Shown: positions 50,170-59,176, counted from the first letter of the stretch. The stretch is DNA of 64,000 nt from a bacterium (GCA_030426085.1 JAUHYW010000027.1:1-64000), one strand, 5' to 3'. The notes: a model not told the origin generated them from the sequence alone. Made by a program: numbers and translations.

Positions 50170-51116
50170 TGGACGCCTGGTTCGACAAGCTGGACCTCAT
50201 CTACTCGGCCTCGGCGCTGCTCATCTCGGCGGGGCTGCTGCTCGTCGCCCGGGTGCTCTACGGCGCCCTGGCCCGCTACGACGTCAACCACCAACTCACC
50301 GAGGCCGACAACCCGGCGGTGGGCCCGGCGGTCTTCGGCTATCTGGCCGGGGTCACCATCGTGCTCGCCGGGCTGCTCGGCACCGAAGGCGCCGCGCTCG
50401 ACGATCCCATCGGCATCGCCTGGGATCTGGGCGAGCTGTCCGGCTGGGGGCTGCTGGCCATCGTGCTGCTCAAGCTCTCCGGCTGGCTCAACGACAAGCT
50501 GATCCTGCGCGGCTTCGAGAACCAGAAGGAGCTGATCGACGATCGCAACCTGGGGGTCGGCGCGACGCTGTGCGGCAGCTACATCGCCTCGGGGCTGGTG
50601 CTGGCCGGCGCGCTGACCGGCATCGTCTCCCCCGACGTGCTGCCCGAGGAGGCCACCCGGGCCGACCGGTTGACCCACGAGCTGATGAGCGCGCTGGCCT
50701 TCTTCGCGCTGGGGCAGCTCGCCCTGATCGTGTTCGGGGTGCTCTACCGGGTCATGCAGCCGACCGACGTGCTCAAAGCCATCGAAGAGGACTACGTCGC
50801 CCCCGACGGCACGGCCCACGGGGGCAACGCCGCGGCGGGCATCTCGCTGGGCGGCAACCTCGCCGCGCTGGGGCTGGTGCTCTTCGGCGCGGCCCGGGCC
50901 GACTTCGTGGGGTGGAGCGACAACCTGATCACCTTCGGCATCTCGACCGGGATCGGGATCGTGCTGCTCATCGGATGGCGGTCCTTCGTCGACCACGTCA
51001 TGCTGGGCAAGGCCGATCTGGCCAAGGAGATCTACGAGGACCGCAACCCCAACGCCGCCCTGCTCGAGACCGCCTCGGTCCTGGGCATGGCGATGGTGCT
51101 CGTCTTCGTCCTGTGA
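50169..51116 (+). CDS. DUF350 integral membrane protein
   Basis: 315 residues with about eight hydrophobic helices arranged as two or more DUF350 pairs. The first unit is about 10-85, with HQLTEADNPAVGPAVFGYLAG. The second is at about 120-185, with DDRNLGVGATLCGSYIASGL, and a third is at 215-315 (HGGNAAAGISLGGNLAALGL). The N-A-x-G/S motif in each unit is a family feature. DUF350 proteins (YjfL, for example) are inner membrane proteins of unknown transport or signalling role. The ATG overlaps the upstream stop. Confidence 0.75.
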   Translation: MDAWFDKLDLIYSASALLISAGLLLVARVLYGALARYDVNHQLTEADNPAVGPAVFGYLAGVTIVLAGLLGTEGAALDDPIGIAWDLGELSGWGLLAIVLLKLSGWLNDKLILRGFENQKELIDDRNLGVGATLCGSYIASGLVLAGALTGIVSPDVLPEEATRADRLTHELMSALAFFALGQLALIVFGVLYRVMQPTDVLKAIEEDYVAPDGTAHGGNAAAGISLGGNLAALGLVLFGAARADFVGWSDNLITFGISTGIGIVLLIGWRSFVDHVMLGKADLAKEIYEDRNPNAALLETASVLGMAMVLVFVL

Positions 51117-51164
51117 GCCGCCGCCCCCGGCTCCGCCCCGCAGCCCCTCCGACGCAGTGACCGC

Positions 51165-52886
51165 GTGATCGAAGAATCGGCCGATCCGGCCCCCCTGCCC
51201 CCGCTCGCCCCGACCCGCGGCCGCCGCATCCTGCTGGCGGCGGTGGTCTTGTTCCTCGGCGGCTCGGGGCTGGTCTACGAGTACTGCATCTCGACGCTGG
51301 CGACCCACCTGCTGGGCAACTCGGTCGAGCAGTTCAGCCTCATCATCGCCCTGATGCTCTTCGCGATGGGCATCGCCGGTCTGGCCCAGCGCTGGATGCG
51401 CGACCCCGACCGCATCGCCGAGTGGTTCGTGCTGCTCGAGACCGCCCTGGGGCTCGTCGGCGGCGCCTCGGCGGTGCTGCTCTACCTCGCCTTCGCCTGG
51501 CTGGATCACTTCCGGCTGGTGCTCTACGGCCTCGCGCTGCTCATCGGCTTCGGCATCGGGCTCGAGATCCCGCTGCTGCTGCGCATCAACCGGGCGTGGC
51601 GGGCCGATCTGCGGGACAACGTGGGCGACGTCTTCTCGCTGGACTACATCGGCGCCCTGCTCGGCGCGCTGGTGTGGGCCTTCGTGCTGCTGCCGCTCTT
51701 CCCGCTCGACCGCATCAGCCTCTTCCTGGGGCTGGCCAACATGGTCGCCGCGGCGGTGACCCTGGCCGCCTTCTGGCGCTACGTGCGGCGCAAGGTGCTG
51801 GTGGTCGGGGCCCTCGGCGGCTCGGCGGCGGCGCTGGCCGGGCTGACGCTGGTCGCGCCGGGGCTGGTCGTCGACGCCCGGCAGCAGCTCTACGCCGATC
51901 CGGTGCGGCACCATGTGCAGAGCGCCTACCAGGACATCGTCGTGACCGGGCACGGGCGCCGCTTCGCGCTGTACCTCAACGGGCACCTGCAGTTCGACAG
52001 CGAGGACGAGTACATCTACCACGAGCTGCTGGTGCACCCGGCGATGATGGCCGCGGCCGATCCGCCCCGGCGGGTGCTGGTGCTGGGCGGCGGCGACGGG
52101 CTGGCGGTGCGCGAGATCCTGCGCTGGCCGTCCGTCGAGCGGGTCCTGCTCGTCGATCTGGATCCAGCGGTGACGGCGCTCGCCCGGACCTACCCCCCGC
52201 TGGTCGAGCTGACCGGCGGCGCGCTGGCCGACGCCCGGGTGGCGACCCGGGCCGCCGCGGGGGTGAGCCCGGGCCCGCCGCAGACGGTCACCAAGGCCGC
52301 CGAACGCCCCCGGGACGCCCTGGCCGGCGTCACCCGGCCCATCGCCGAGGTCGCGCTGATGCACCTCGACGCCGACGCCTACATCCGCGACATCCCCAGC
52401 GAGTGGGACGTGATCGTCGCCGACTTCCCCGATCCGTCCACCCCCGATCTGGCCAAGCTGTTCAGCCTCGAGCTCTACGAGGCGATGGCCACCCGCCTGC
52501 GCCCGGGCGGGGTCCTGGCGGTGCAGGCGTCGAGCCCCTACGCCACCCGGGGCGCGTTCTGGGCGGCGCGGGATACGCTCGAGGCGGCCGGCTTCGCGGT
52601 GACCTCGCTGCACGCCCACGTCCCGACCTTCGGCGAGTGGGGCTGGCACGTCGCCCGGCGGGATCGGGTGCCCACCTGGGATCGCCCGCTGCCGTTCGAG
52701 GCCCGCTACCTGCGCCCGGCGCCCGCGGTGCTGGCCGCGGCGGGCGTCTTCCCTCCGCCCATCGATCGGCCGCCGACCCCGCCCCGGGTGTCGACCCGGC
52801 TCGACCCGTGGGTGATGCGCCTCTACCAGCGGGGCGAGCCGCTGGTCGGACCGCGCGTCTTCCCCGGCGGCGGCGCCGAGCGCTGA
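51165..52886 (+). CDS. Membrane-bound spermidine-synthase-like protein
   Basis: 573 residues. Residues 25-215 hold six to eight membrane helices. The cytoplasmic C-terminal domain has the SpeE/aminopropyltransferase core: FDSEDEYIYHELLVHP, VLVLGGGDGLAVREIL near 306, LLVDLDP, then DVIVADFPDPSTPDLAKLFS near 410. The dcSAM-binding acidic residues are present. An insert of about 45 residues between the strands (VSPGPPQTVTKAAERPRD) is unusual. It likely makes or modifies a polyamine at the inner membrane. GTG 51165 follows DUF350 by 48 bp with a weak ribosome binding site. No decarboxylase for dcSAM lies here. Confidence 0.75.
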   Translation: MIEESADPAPLPPLAPTRGRRILLAAVVLFLGGSGLVYEYCISTLATHLLGNSVEQFSLIIALMLFAMGIAGLAQRWMRDPDRIAEWFVLLETALGLVGGASAVLLYLAFAWLDHFRLVLYGLALLIGFGIGLEIPLLLRINRAWRADLRDNVGDVFSLDYIGALLGALVWAFVLLPLFPLDRISLFLGLANMVAAAVTLAAFWRYVRRKVLVVGALGGSAAALAGLTLVAPGLVVDARQQLYADPVRHHVQSAYQDIVVTGHGRRFALYLNGHLQFDSEDEYIYHELLVHPAMMAAADPPRRVLVLGGGDGLAVREILRWPSVERVLLVDLDPAVTALARTYPPLVELTGGALADARVATRAAAGVSPGPPQTVTKAAERPRDALAGVTRPIAEVALMHLDADAYIRDIPSEWDVIVADFPDPSTPDLAKLFSLELYEAMATRLRPGGVLAVQASSPYATRGAFWAARDTLEAAGFAVTSLHAHVPTFGEWGWHVARRDRVPTWDRPLPFEARYLRPAPAVLAAAGVFPPPIDRPPTPPRVSTRLDPWVMRLYQRGEPLVGPRVFPGGGAER

Positions 52887-52902
52887 GCGAAGGCCCACCC
52901 GA

Positions 52903-52930
52903 CCCGGTGGAGGCGGGTCGCTCCACCGGG
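52903..52930 (+). terminator. Strong hairpin after the DUF4178-SpeE operon
   Basis: CCCGGTGGAG and CTCCACCGGG pair perfectly over 10 bp around an 8-nt loop, 17 bp after the stop. There is no T-run, but position and stem strength suit a terminator. Confidence 0.6.
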
Positions 52931-52989
52931 CGGGGCACGCCTGCGCCAGCCCTGACCCCGGTGTCGCGCCAGACCGGGGCATGACACGG

Positions 52990-53006
52990 TTGGCATGGGC
53001 CTCGCT
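52990..53006 (+). promoter_or_regulatory. Candidate sigma54 promoter of the VIT-vWA/rhombosortase operon
   Basis: TTGGCATGGGCCTCGCT matches the -24/-12 consensus with GG (52992-52993) and GC (53004-53005) 10 bp apart. It lies 73 bp before the ATG. An enhancer site was not searched for beyond the gap. Confidence 0.45.
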
Positions 53007-53078
53007 AGGGTGACCGGCGACCGTGCCGGTGGTATTTCGAGCCACCGCGCATGGCACAAGACACCAGGAGTACATCCC

Positions 53079-55115
53079 ATGCGTCAGACGCTCTCCCATC
53101 TGCTGGGGTGGGCCGTGGCGATCGCCGTCGGTCTGCCCGCCTTCGCCCACGCCACCTCGTACGCTGGCCTCGAAGAGCGGCCGGCCACCGGCGGCGAGCT
53201 CAGGTTCGCCGAGCCGGGCGACTACACCGACGACGACGGCAACCCCCAGCTCGCCTTCCCGCTGAAGCTCACCCGGGTGCGGGCCGCCGTCTCGGGGGTG
53301 ATGGCCGAGGTCGAGGTCGAGCAGGTCTTCGAGAACCCGTTCGATGATCCCATCGAGGCAGTCTATGTCTTCCCCCTGTCGACCGGGGCGGCGGTCAACG
53401 CCTACGAGATCCGCATCGGCGAACGCACCGTCGAAGGGGTCATCCGCACCCGGGCGGAGGCCCGCCGGGTCTACGAGGAGGCCCGGGACAGCGGCCGCAC
53501 CGCCGGTCTGCTCGAGCAGGATCAGCGCAACGTCTTCGTGCAGTCCATCGCCAACATCGCGCCGCGGGAGACCATCAGCGTGCGCTTCCGCTACGTCGAG
53601 CGGCTGAGCTACGAGCACGCGACCGGCTACAGCTTCACCTACCCGCTGACCATCACGCCGCGCTACCTGGGGCCGGGCGAGACGCCGTCCAGCCGTCAGC
53701 CGCCGCAGGTCGAGCCGACCGTCTCGGGGGCCCGGGTCGACATCGAGGTGGCCATCGACGCCGGCATGCCCATCCGGCTGGTCGAGTCGTTCACCCACCA
53801 GATCGCCATCACCGACGAAGAGACGAAGGCCCGGGTGGTGCTCGACGAGGGCGATCGGATCCCCAACAAGGACTTCGTGCTGCGCTATCGCCTCGCTGGC
53901 GAGCAGACGCTGGCCACCGTGCTCAGCCACCGCGACGCGGCGCTCGGGGGCTACTTCGGGCTGATGGTGCAGCCCAAGCTGACCTTCCGCGAGGGCGACG
54001 TGACCCCCCGGGAGATGGTGCTGCTGCTCGACGTGTCGGGCTCGATGCAGGGCGAGCCCCTCGCCCGCTCGAAGGCGGTGGCCGAGATGCTGCTCGACTC
54101 GCTCACCCCCCGGGATCGGCTCAACGTCGTCACCTTCGCCAGCCGCAGCGTGCGCTGGTCCGACACCGCCCGGTCGGCGAGCGCCGGCGCGGTGGACGAC
54201 GCCCGGCGCTTCGTGCGCGGCCTGGCCGCGAGCGGCGGCACCGAGCTGGACCAGGGCCTGCGGGCGGCGCTGCGCACGCAGCCGCCGGAGGGCATGGTGC
54301 GCATGGTCTACATCTTCACCGACGGCGGCGTGGGCGACGACGAGGCGGCCATCGATCTGGTGCGCGATCCCGAGGGCCACAACCGGCTCTTCCCGGTCGG
54401 GGTGGGCGCGGCGCCCAACCGGCACCTCATCGAGCGGCTGGCCGAAGAGGGGCGCGGGTTCCCGACGTGGCTCGACCTGTGGGAGCCGGCGGCCGACGTC
54501 GGCGGGCGGCTGGTGCAGAAGACGCAGTGGCCCTATCTGACCGATCTGACGGTGGAGTTCACCGGCCTGGACGTGGAGGACGCGGGGCCGTTCCGGGTGC
54601 CGGACGTCTACGCCGGCATGCCGCTGGTGGTCACCGGGCGCTACGACGGCGGTGGCGAAGGCGTGGCGCTGGTCCGCGGGTGGCGGGCCGGCGAGCGGGT
54701 CGGGTTCGAGATCCCGGTGACGCTGCCCGAAGCAGCGGAGAACCGCCCGGTGGCCTACGCCTGGGTCAAGGACCAGATCGACGCGCTGCTGGCGCGGCCC
54801 GACGCGCAGAGCAACCCCGACGTGCAGGCGGCCATCACCGAGCTGGGGCTGAAGTTCGCCGTGGTCACGCCCTACACCAGCTTCGTGGCGGTGGACGACG
54901 GGCGCACCGTCGAGGGCGACAGCCGGCGGGTCGACCAGCCCAACGAGACGCCCGCCGGCTACGGGGGCAGCGCTGGCGGGTCCGGCGGCTCGGGCAGCAG
55001 CAGCGGCGGGAGCTGGGGCGGCGGCTCCGACGACGACAGCTACGGCGCGGGCGACCTCGGGTGGCTCGGTGGGCTGTGGCTGCTGGCGCTTGCCGCGGTC
55101 CGGCGGCGGGCGTGA
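53079..55115 (+). CDS. VIT-vWA surface protein with GlyGly-CTERM-like sorting tail
   Basis: 678 residues. A signal peptide ends near HATSY. The VIT domain (about 40-170) has the family blocks VEVEQVFENPFDDPIEAVYVFPL and EARRVYEEARDSGR. A von Willebrand A domain follows at about 312-470, with the MIDAS motif D318-V-S-G-S322 and a late TDGG. After a beta domain comes a Gly/Ser-rich linker (640-660) and the C-terminal tail DLGWLGGLWLLALAAVRRRA. That tail has a short polar stretch, one hydrophobic helix and basic residues, which is the layout of rhombosortase (GlyGly-CTERM) substrates. Metal-dependent adhesion is the usual vWA function. AGGAG ends 8 nt before the ATG. The next gene, overlapping by GTGA, is the rhombosortase itself. 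Confidence 0.8.
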   Translation: MRQTLSHLLGWAVAIAVGLPAFAHATSYAGLEERPATGGELRFAEPGDYTDDDGNPQLAFPLKLTRVRAAVSGVMAEVEVEQVFENPFDDPIEAVYVFPLSTGAAVNAYEIRIGERTVEGVIRTRAEARRVYEEARDSGRTAGLLEQDQRNVFVQSIANIAPRETISVRFRYVERLSYEHATGYSFTYPLTITPRYLGPGETPSSRQPPQVEPTVSGARVDIEVAIDAGMPIRLVESFTHQIAITDEETKARVVLDEGDRIPNKDFVLRYRLAGEQTLATVLSHRDAALGGYFGLMVQPKLTFREGDVTPREMVLLLDVSGSMQGEPLARSKAVAEMLLDSLTPRDRLNVVTFASRSVRWSDTARSASAGAVDDARRFVRGLAASGGTELDQGLRAALRTQPPEGMVRMVYIFTDGGVGDDEAAIDLVRDPEGHNRLFPVGVGAAPNRHLIERLAEEGRGFPTWLDLWEPAADVGGRLVQKTQWPYLTDLTVEFTGLDVEDAGPFRVPDVYAGMPLVVTGRYDGGGEGVALVRGWRAGERVGFEIPVTLPEAAENRPVAYAWVKDQIDALLARPDAQSNPDVQAAITELGLKFAVVTPYTSFVAVDDGRTVEGDSRRVDQPNETPAGYGGSAGGSGGSGSSSGGSWGGGSDDDSYGAGDLGWLGGLWLLALAAVRRRA

Positions 55116-55747
55116 GGCCCTGGCTCGCGGTGGCCGGGCTGGCGACGGCGCTGACGCTGTGGCCGGTCTCTGGGCTCGACGCCGACCGCGCGCTGCTCGG
55201 CGCCGCGCCCTGGCGCCTGTGGACCGGCCCGCTGCGCCACGCCGATCTCGGGCACCTCGCCCGCGATCTGGCGGGGCTCCTGGGGCTGGCGGTGTTGCTG
55301 CGGGGCCGGATGACCCGGCGCGAGACGGCGCTGCTCATCGGCCTCGGGTTGCCGCTGCCGGTGCTCGGGGCGCTGGCCGGCGATCCGACGCTGGGGGGCT
55401 ACCTCGGGCTGTCGGGGCTGGTGCACGGGTTGTGCGTCGTGGCGCTGCTCGATCTGGCCGCGAGCCGACCCCGGTGGGCGGTGGCGTTGGGCGGGCTGCT
55501 CTTGGGCAAGCTGGCCTGCGAGGCGGTCAGCGGTCACCTGCTCATACCGATGAACGGGCATCGCCCGGCGGTCTGGGGGCACGTCGCCGGGGCCGCGGCG
55601 GGCCTGCTCGTGGGGCTCGACGCCCGCCTCAGCGGCCGAAGAGGATCCGCCGACACTCGGCCCACATCCGGATCTGGAAGATGCGCCGGAGGTGCTTCTC
55701 CAACGCCGCCGCGAAGTCTCTGCGGGTCGATTCGGGCAGCGCGCTGA
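55112..55747 (+). CDS. rrtA: Rhombosortase, intramembrane sorting protease
   Basis: 211 residues with about six membrane helices. The family's WR-x-TG-x-H segment is WRLWTGPLRHADLGH near 30-45. The catalytic serine sits in GLSGLVHG (Ser101) and the catalytic histidine in VWGHVAGAAAG (His157). The size and these motifs separate it from general rhomboid proteases. It would cut the GlyGly-CTERM-like tail of the preceding protein and hand it on for surface attachment or release. The last about 40 residues (after LLVGLDA) are polar, basic and run antisense into the neighbouring gene, so they may be a recent extension after loss of a stop. Confidence 0.75.
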   Translation: MRPWLAVAGLATALTLWPVSGLDADRALLGAAPWRLWTGPLRHADLGHLARDLAGLLGLAVLLRGRMTRRETALLIGLGLPLPVLGALAGDPTLGGYLGLSGLVHGLCVVALLDLAASRPRWAVALGGLLLGKLACEAVSGHLLIPMNGHRPAVWGHVAGAAAGLLVGLDARLSGRRGSADTRPTSGSGRCAGGASPTPPRSLCGSIRAAR

Positions 55748-56315
55748 TCGCGTGGCAGGCGTCGCGGCAGCGGTCGGTGTGCACCAGCGCGAAGCGGGTC
55801 GCCACGTCGGCCGCGAGATCCGGGGCCTCGGTCAGCAGCTCGGCCAGGTGGGGCAGGACGAGGTCGGCCGCCTCGCCGGCGAGCGCGCCCCACGCCTCGA
55901 CCCGCAGCTCGGGCACGGCGATGGCGTCCTCGAGCGCCGCCCGCGCCCGCCGGGGCCCGACCGCCTCGAGCACGAACCGCAGCGCCTGCTGAGCCAGGGT
56001 GCTGGACGGCGCGGCCGGATCGGGGACACCCCGCCAGCCTGCGGTGGCCAGACGGGCCGCTACGGGCCCCACGAGGCGCCGCCCGAGAAGCGCCCGGGCC
56101 ACCGCCAGCGCCGCGCTCTTGTCGACCGGGTCCCCGTCCAGCAGCGACTCCGCGCAGTCGAGGGCCGCCTCGGCCAGCGGCGCCGAGACCACCGCCGCCC
56201 GGATCAGCCACGGCCGGTCCACCCCCCGCACGAGCGCGGGCAGCGCGGCGTTCAGGCGGGCCGCCGGCGGCGTGAGGCGGCCTTCGTGCTCGAAGCGGTG
56301 ATAGGGCGGGTCCAT
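55629..56315 (-). CDS. Helical cytoplasmic protein, unknown
   Basis: 228 residues, Ala/Leu/Arg-rich, with helix pairs that could be HEAT-like (EAALDCAESLLDGDPVDKS, LEDAIAVPELRVEAWGALAG). It has three cysteines and no export signal. The last 119 bp overlap the end of the rhombosortase gene in the opposite direction. The ATG at 56315 lacks an obvious ribosome binding site, so the start is less sure. No family is recognised. Confidence 0.5.
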   Translation of the reverse strand: MDPPYHRFEHEGRLTPPAARLNAALPALVRGVDRPWLIRAAVVSAPLAEAALDCAESLLDGDPVDKSAALAVARALLGRRLVGPVAARLATAGWRGVPDPAAPSSTLAQQALRFVLEAVGPRRARAALEDAIAVPELRVEAWGALAGEAADLVLPHLAELLTEAPDLAADVATRFALVHTDRCRDACHAISALPESTRRDFAAALEKHLRRIFQIRMWAECRRILFGR

Positions 56316-56419
56316 GGGCTTGAGACGACCCGGCGCCGGCCGGGGTCGCGACGGCGGTTGCGACCCGGCGCCGGACGGGGCAGGCTGGACGCCCCACCGC
56401 GCCGAGGAGGAGTCCGGGG

Positions 56420-56731
56420 ATGCGTTCGTCCGATGTGCCGCTTCAGGGCCTCTTCGCCTTCGACGGCGAGACCTTCCACTTCGTATTGCAGGAGACCCCC
56501 GACTTCGACCACGTCGAGTGGTTCGAGAGCATCGGCCTGCCGAGCCACGGCCCGGGCTACGACGCGCTCCTGCGGGGCAAGGTCATCGCCGACATCGACC
56601 GCGATCGGGTGGTCATCGGGTTCTACGGCGCGCCGTACCTGTCGAACCGGCGCTATCGGCGGGTGGTCGAGGCCTTCGAGATCGACGAGGCGAAGGCCGT
56701 CGAGAAGCGGCTGGACGAGGCCTACTGCTGA
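56420..56731 (+). CDS. Small cytoplasmic protein, unknown
   Basis: 103 residues, acidic and without hydrophobic spans. It contains FAFDGETFHFVLQETPDFDH and a DRDRVVIGFYGAPYLSNR strand-turn, and looks like a compact alpha/beta fold. GAGGAGGAG lies about 8 nt before the ATG. TTGCGA (56358-56363), 17 bp and CAGGCT (56381-56386) make a plausible promoter. No relatives are recognised. Confidence 0.65.
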   Translation: MRSSDVPLQGLFAFDGETFHFVLQETPDFDHVEWFESIGLPSHGPGYDALLRGKVIADIDRDRVVIGFYGAPYLSNRRYRRVVEAFEIDEAKAVEKRLDEAYC

Positions 56732-56736
56732 GCGGC

Positions 56737-56760
56737 GGGGCGGGCGTCGCTGCCCGCCCC
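56737..56760. terminator. Hairpin between convergent genes
   Basis: GGGGCGGGC and GCCCGCCCC pair perfectly over 9 bp around a 6-nt loop, 6 bp after one stop and 12 bp before the facing stop. The plus side is followed by only TT. Confidence 0.55.
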
Positions 56761-56771
56761 TTCCGCCGTCG

Positions 56772-57701
56772 TCAGCGCTGGCGGCGGGTCTTCTCGTTCT
56801 CGATCCAGCGCAGCAGGCGCACATGCCGGGGATCATCGGCCCCCCGGAAGACGTCGCGCCCCCCGTGCAGATCGGTCCGGGGCTGGGTCAGCAGCGGCGA
56901 CCGGGGCGGGTTGATCATGTCGATGTAGATCTGGGTCGCGAAGAAGTTCCAGTCGGCGTAGCACTGCTCGTCGCCTTCGAGCAGGTAGTAGCCGTCCCCC
57001 TCGCCGGCGAGCGCGTGGCACGCCCCGTTGCGGGCGCACGAGCCGACGAGGATGTCATTGTGGCTCACCCCCTCGGCGTCGGAGGCCTCGAACTCGTCGC
57101 GGAACTGGTCGGTGAAAGCCAGATCGTCGCCCACCTGGGGCAGCGCCTCGCAGGGCACCGGCGGGGGGCCCATGTCGACGCCGACGTCCGGCTCCCCCGG
57201 GTCGGGGCCATCGGGGCAGGGCGGGATCATCGCGCCGAGGGTGATCCAGCTCACCAGCGCCGTCAGCAGCGGGTCTTCGACGTAGCCCGGGTGCCCCTCG
57301 GGGTGCCACGCGATGATGTCGCACGTCTCGGGCGACTCGAGGCAGCTCGGGGCGACGAAGCTGGCCGACTCGGCGGCGTCGGTGGCGGGATCGTCGGCGA
57401 GGTAGAACGCGTCGTCCGGCGCGTCGGGGTTCTGATGGCACAGCGAGCAGGCGGTGAACATCGGCCCGGCGACGTTGGCGGTGAAGTCGGCCACGTCCGG
57501 CTCGAACGTCGGCGGCGGACAACTCGACATGTCGACCGCGGCGTCGACGGTCACGTCCATCGTGCCCTCGTCCATCACCGACATCTCCATCGGCCCCCGG
57601 TCGGGCGCCAACGCCATGTCGGTCACGCTGATCGGCTCTTCGTCACAGCCCGCGGCCAGGCTCAGCAGCGCGATCGCTGCCAACCACTTGAACTGCCCCA
57701 T
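56772..57701 (-). CDS. c-type heme lipoprotein
   Basis: 309 residues. Lipobox LAAGC, then an Asp/Met-rich linker. One clear heme c motif, CSLCH, lies near residue 84. A second site, SCARNGACHA, near 215 has a wider C-x5-C-H spacing, which may be a paired-Cys/His metal site rather than heme. The C-terminal part (RDVFRGADDPRHVRLLRWIE) is typical of Myxococcota outer-membrane cytochrome lipoproteins. AGGAGGAG lies 4 nt before ATG 57701. On the minus strand TATGCT (57734-57729) is a possible -10. An envelope electron-transfer role is inferred. Confidence 0.7.
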   Translation of the reverse strand: MGQFKWLAAIALLSLAAGCDEEPISVTDMALAPDRGPMEMSVMDEGTMDVTVDAAVDMSSCPPPTFEPDVADFTANVAGPMFTACSLCHQNPDAPDDAFYLADDPATDAAESASFVAPSCLESPETCDIIAWHPEGHPGYVEDPLLTALVSWITLGAMIPPCPDGPDPGEPDVGVDMGPPPVPCEALPQVGDDLAFTDQFRDEFEASDAEGVSHNDILVGSCARNGACHALAGEGDGYYLLEGDEQCYADWNFFATQIYIDMINPPRSPLLTQPRTDLHGGRDVFRGADDPRHVRLLRWIENEKTRRQR

Positions 57702-57781
57702 GGGTCTCCTCCTGTGTCTCCCCGGCTCAGCATAGCGCGACCGCCGACTCCCGCGCAGCCCCGAGCGTGCGCGTCCGCCGA

Positions 57782-59176
57782 TCATCTCAGCGGCGTGACC
57801 ACGGCCTGCGGCAGATCGGCCAGCGCGGTCGGCGGGTGGGCGCCGACCAACCCCTGCATCGCGTCGGGCAGCGAGCCCCCGCGATTCGAAACCACCAGCG
57901 CGCCATCCGCCTGGAAGCGCGCGTCGACCACCCAGTCCATGTCCCCGGCCGTCGCCTGGGCGCCGGGGGCCATGGCCCGCACCTCGCGTCGCCGGGCGGT
58001 GGGGGCCGAGACACATGCCAGCCCGCCGACCCCGTGGCACACGATGAGCGAGGCCCACCGCTCCCGCCGGACGGTGCGTGACTCGAAGTCGCCGTCGACC
58101 GCGCGGTTGACGACCCGCACGACGAGGCCCGGCCCGTGTACCCCGGGATCACCCAGCGGGCGGAAGGCCATCTCGACCAGGGTCCCGTCTCGCGCGGTGT
58201 AGGCCGCGCCCGGCTGCCAGCCCTCGACGACGCGCTCCACGAGCTGCCACCCGCCGCTGCCGGTCTCGACCGCCAGGTAGCGGGTGTCGAGCAGCGCGAG
58301 GCCGGTGCCCCGGACCCGGATGAGGGCCGCAGCGAGCAGCGTGCCCTCGTCGAGGGTCGTGATGCCATAGGGGTCGGTGTCCTGGATACCACCCACCAAC
58401 GCCGCCCGGGTGCGTTCGAGGCGCTCGATCTCACATGTGCAGCGCAGATCGCCCTCCGACGGCCGGGTCGACGGGGCGCAGCCCCAGGCGTCGAGCAGCC
58501 CGGGGCACAGCGAGCGGGGCGACATCAGCGGCACCGCCTCGACCTTGCGCAGCTCGGCGATGCGGGCGTCGATGGCCGGATCGGGGCGCAGGCTGCGGGC
58601 CCGGCGCCAGGCGTCGAGCGCCTCGGTGCTCAGCATGCGGGCCTCGGCGCCGCGGGCCACCTCGGTCCACCGCTCGGCGCGCGCCTCGCCGTCGGCCGCC
58701 AGCTCCACCGCCTGCCGACGCAGGATCGCCGCGCGCCGGGCAGCCCCGGTGCGTTCGAGCGCTTCGGCGAGCCCGGACAGGATCTCGGGGTCGGACGGAT
58801 CGAGGATCAGGGCTGATCGATAGTGGCCCTGCGCCGCCTTCCACCGCCCGGCCTTCAGGCTGCGAGCGCCGCCGTCGGTGTGGGCCCTCCAGGCGGACAG
58901 CGCCCGCTCGAGAGCCCCCGGCGACGGCACGTTCGGGACGGGCGGCAGGCCGGGAAGCGGCGGGGGCACGGCCGCAGCCGCGGGCTCCGGCGAGGGCTCT
59001 TCGGGCGAGGGCTCTGCGGGCGCGGCCTCTGCGGGCGAAGGCGTCGCTGAAGAGGGATCGCCCACCTCGGCCGCGGTCAGGCCACCGGGCACCAGCAGCC
59101 CGAGGGCGAGCGCCACGGCGAGGCACCCGCGCGCCGGCGCGCCGTCGAGCCGCAGTTCGGGCCATGATGTCGGCAT
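57782..59176 (-). CDS. Exported TPR protein
   Basis: 464 residues. A signal peptide (LAVALALGLLVPGGLTAAE) follows a slightly long basic n-region. An Ala/Pro/Glu linker with repeated PSPEEPSPEP (about 45-80) precedes TPR-like helices at 90-200 (WKAAQGHYRSALILDPSDPEILSGLAEAL). The C-terminal 250 residues are beta-rich, with a LRCTCEIE Cys pair and no known domain. The start was set at the second Met (59176), which has GGGGAG just upstream. A possible promoter is TTGTCG-N17-GACGCT at 59223-59195. Periplasmic location. Confidence 0.65.
   Translation of the reverse strand: MPTSWPELRLDGAPARGCLAVALALGLLVPGGLTAAEVGDPSSATPSPAEAAPAEPSPEEPSPEPAAAAVPPPLPGLPPVPNVPSPGALERALSAWRAHTDGGARSLKAGRWKAAQGHYRSALILDPSDPEILSGLAEALERTGAARRAAILRRQAVELAADGEARAERWTEVARGAEARMLSTEALDAWRRARSLRPDPAIDARIAELRKVEAVPLMSPRSLCPGLLDAWGCAPSTRPSEGDLRCTCEIERLERTRAALVGGIQDTDPYGITTLDEGTLLAAALIRVRGTGLALLDTRYLAVETGSGGWQLVERVVEGWQPGAAYTARDGTLVEMAFRPLGDPGVHGPGLVVRVVNRAVDGDFESRTVRRERWASLIVCHGVGGLACVSAPTARRREVRAMAPGAQATAGDMDWVVDARFQADGALVVSNRGGSLPDAMQGLVGAHPPTALADLPQAVVTPLR

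Noticed and set aside
50133-54425. Minus-strand open frame of about 1430 codons
   Set aside because: It covers four well-supported plus-strand genes (DUF350, SpeE-like, VIT-vWA and part of the tail protein) and has no recognisable motif.
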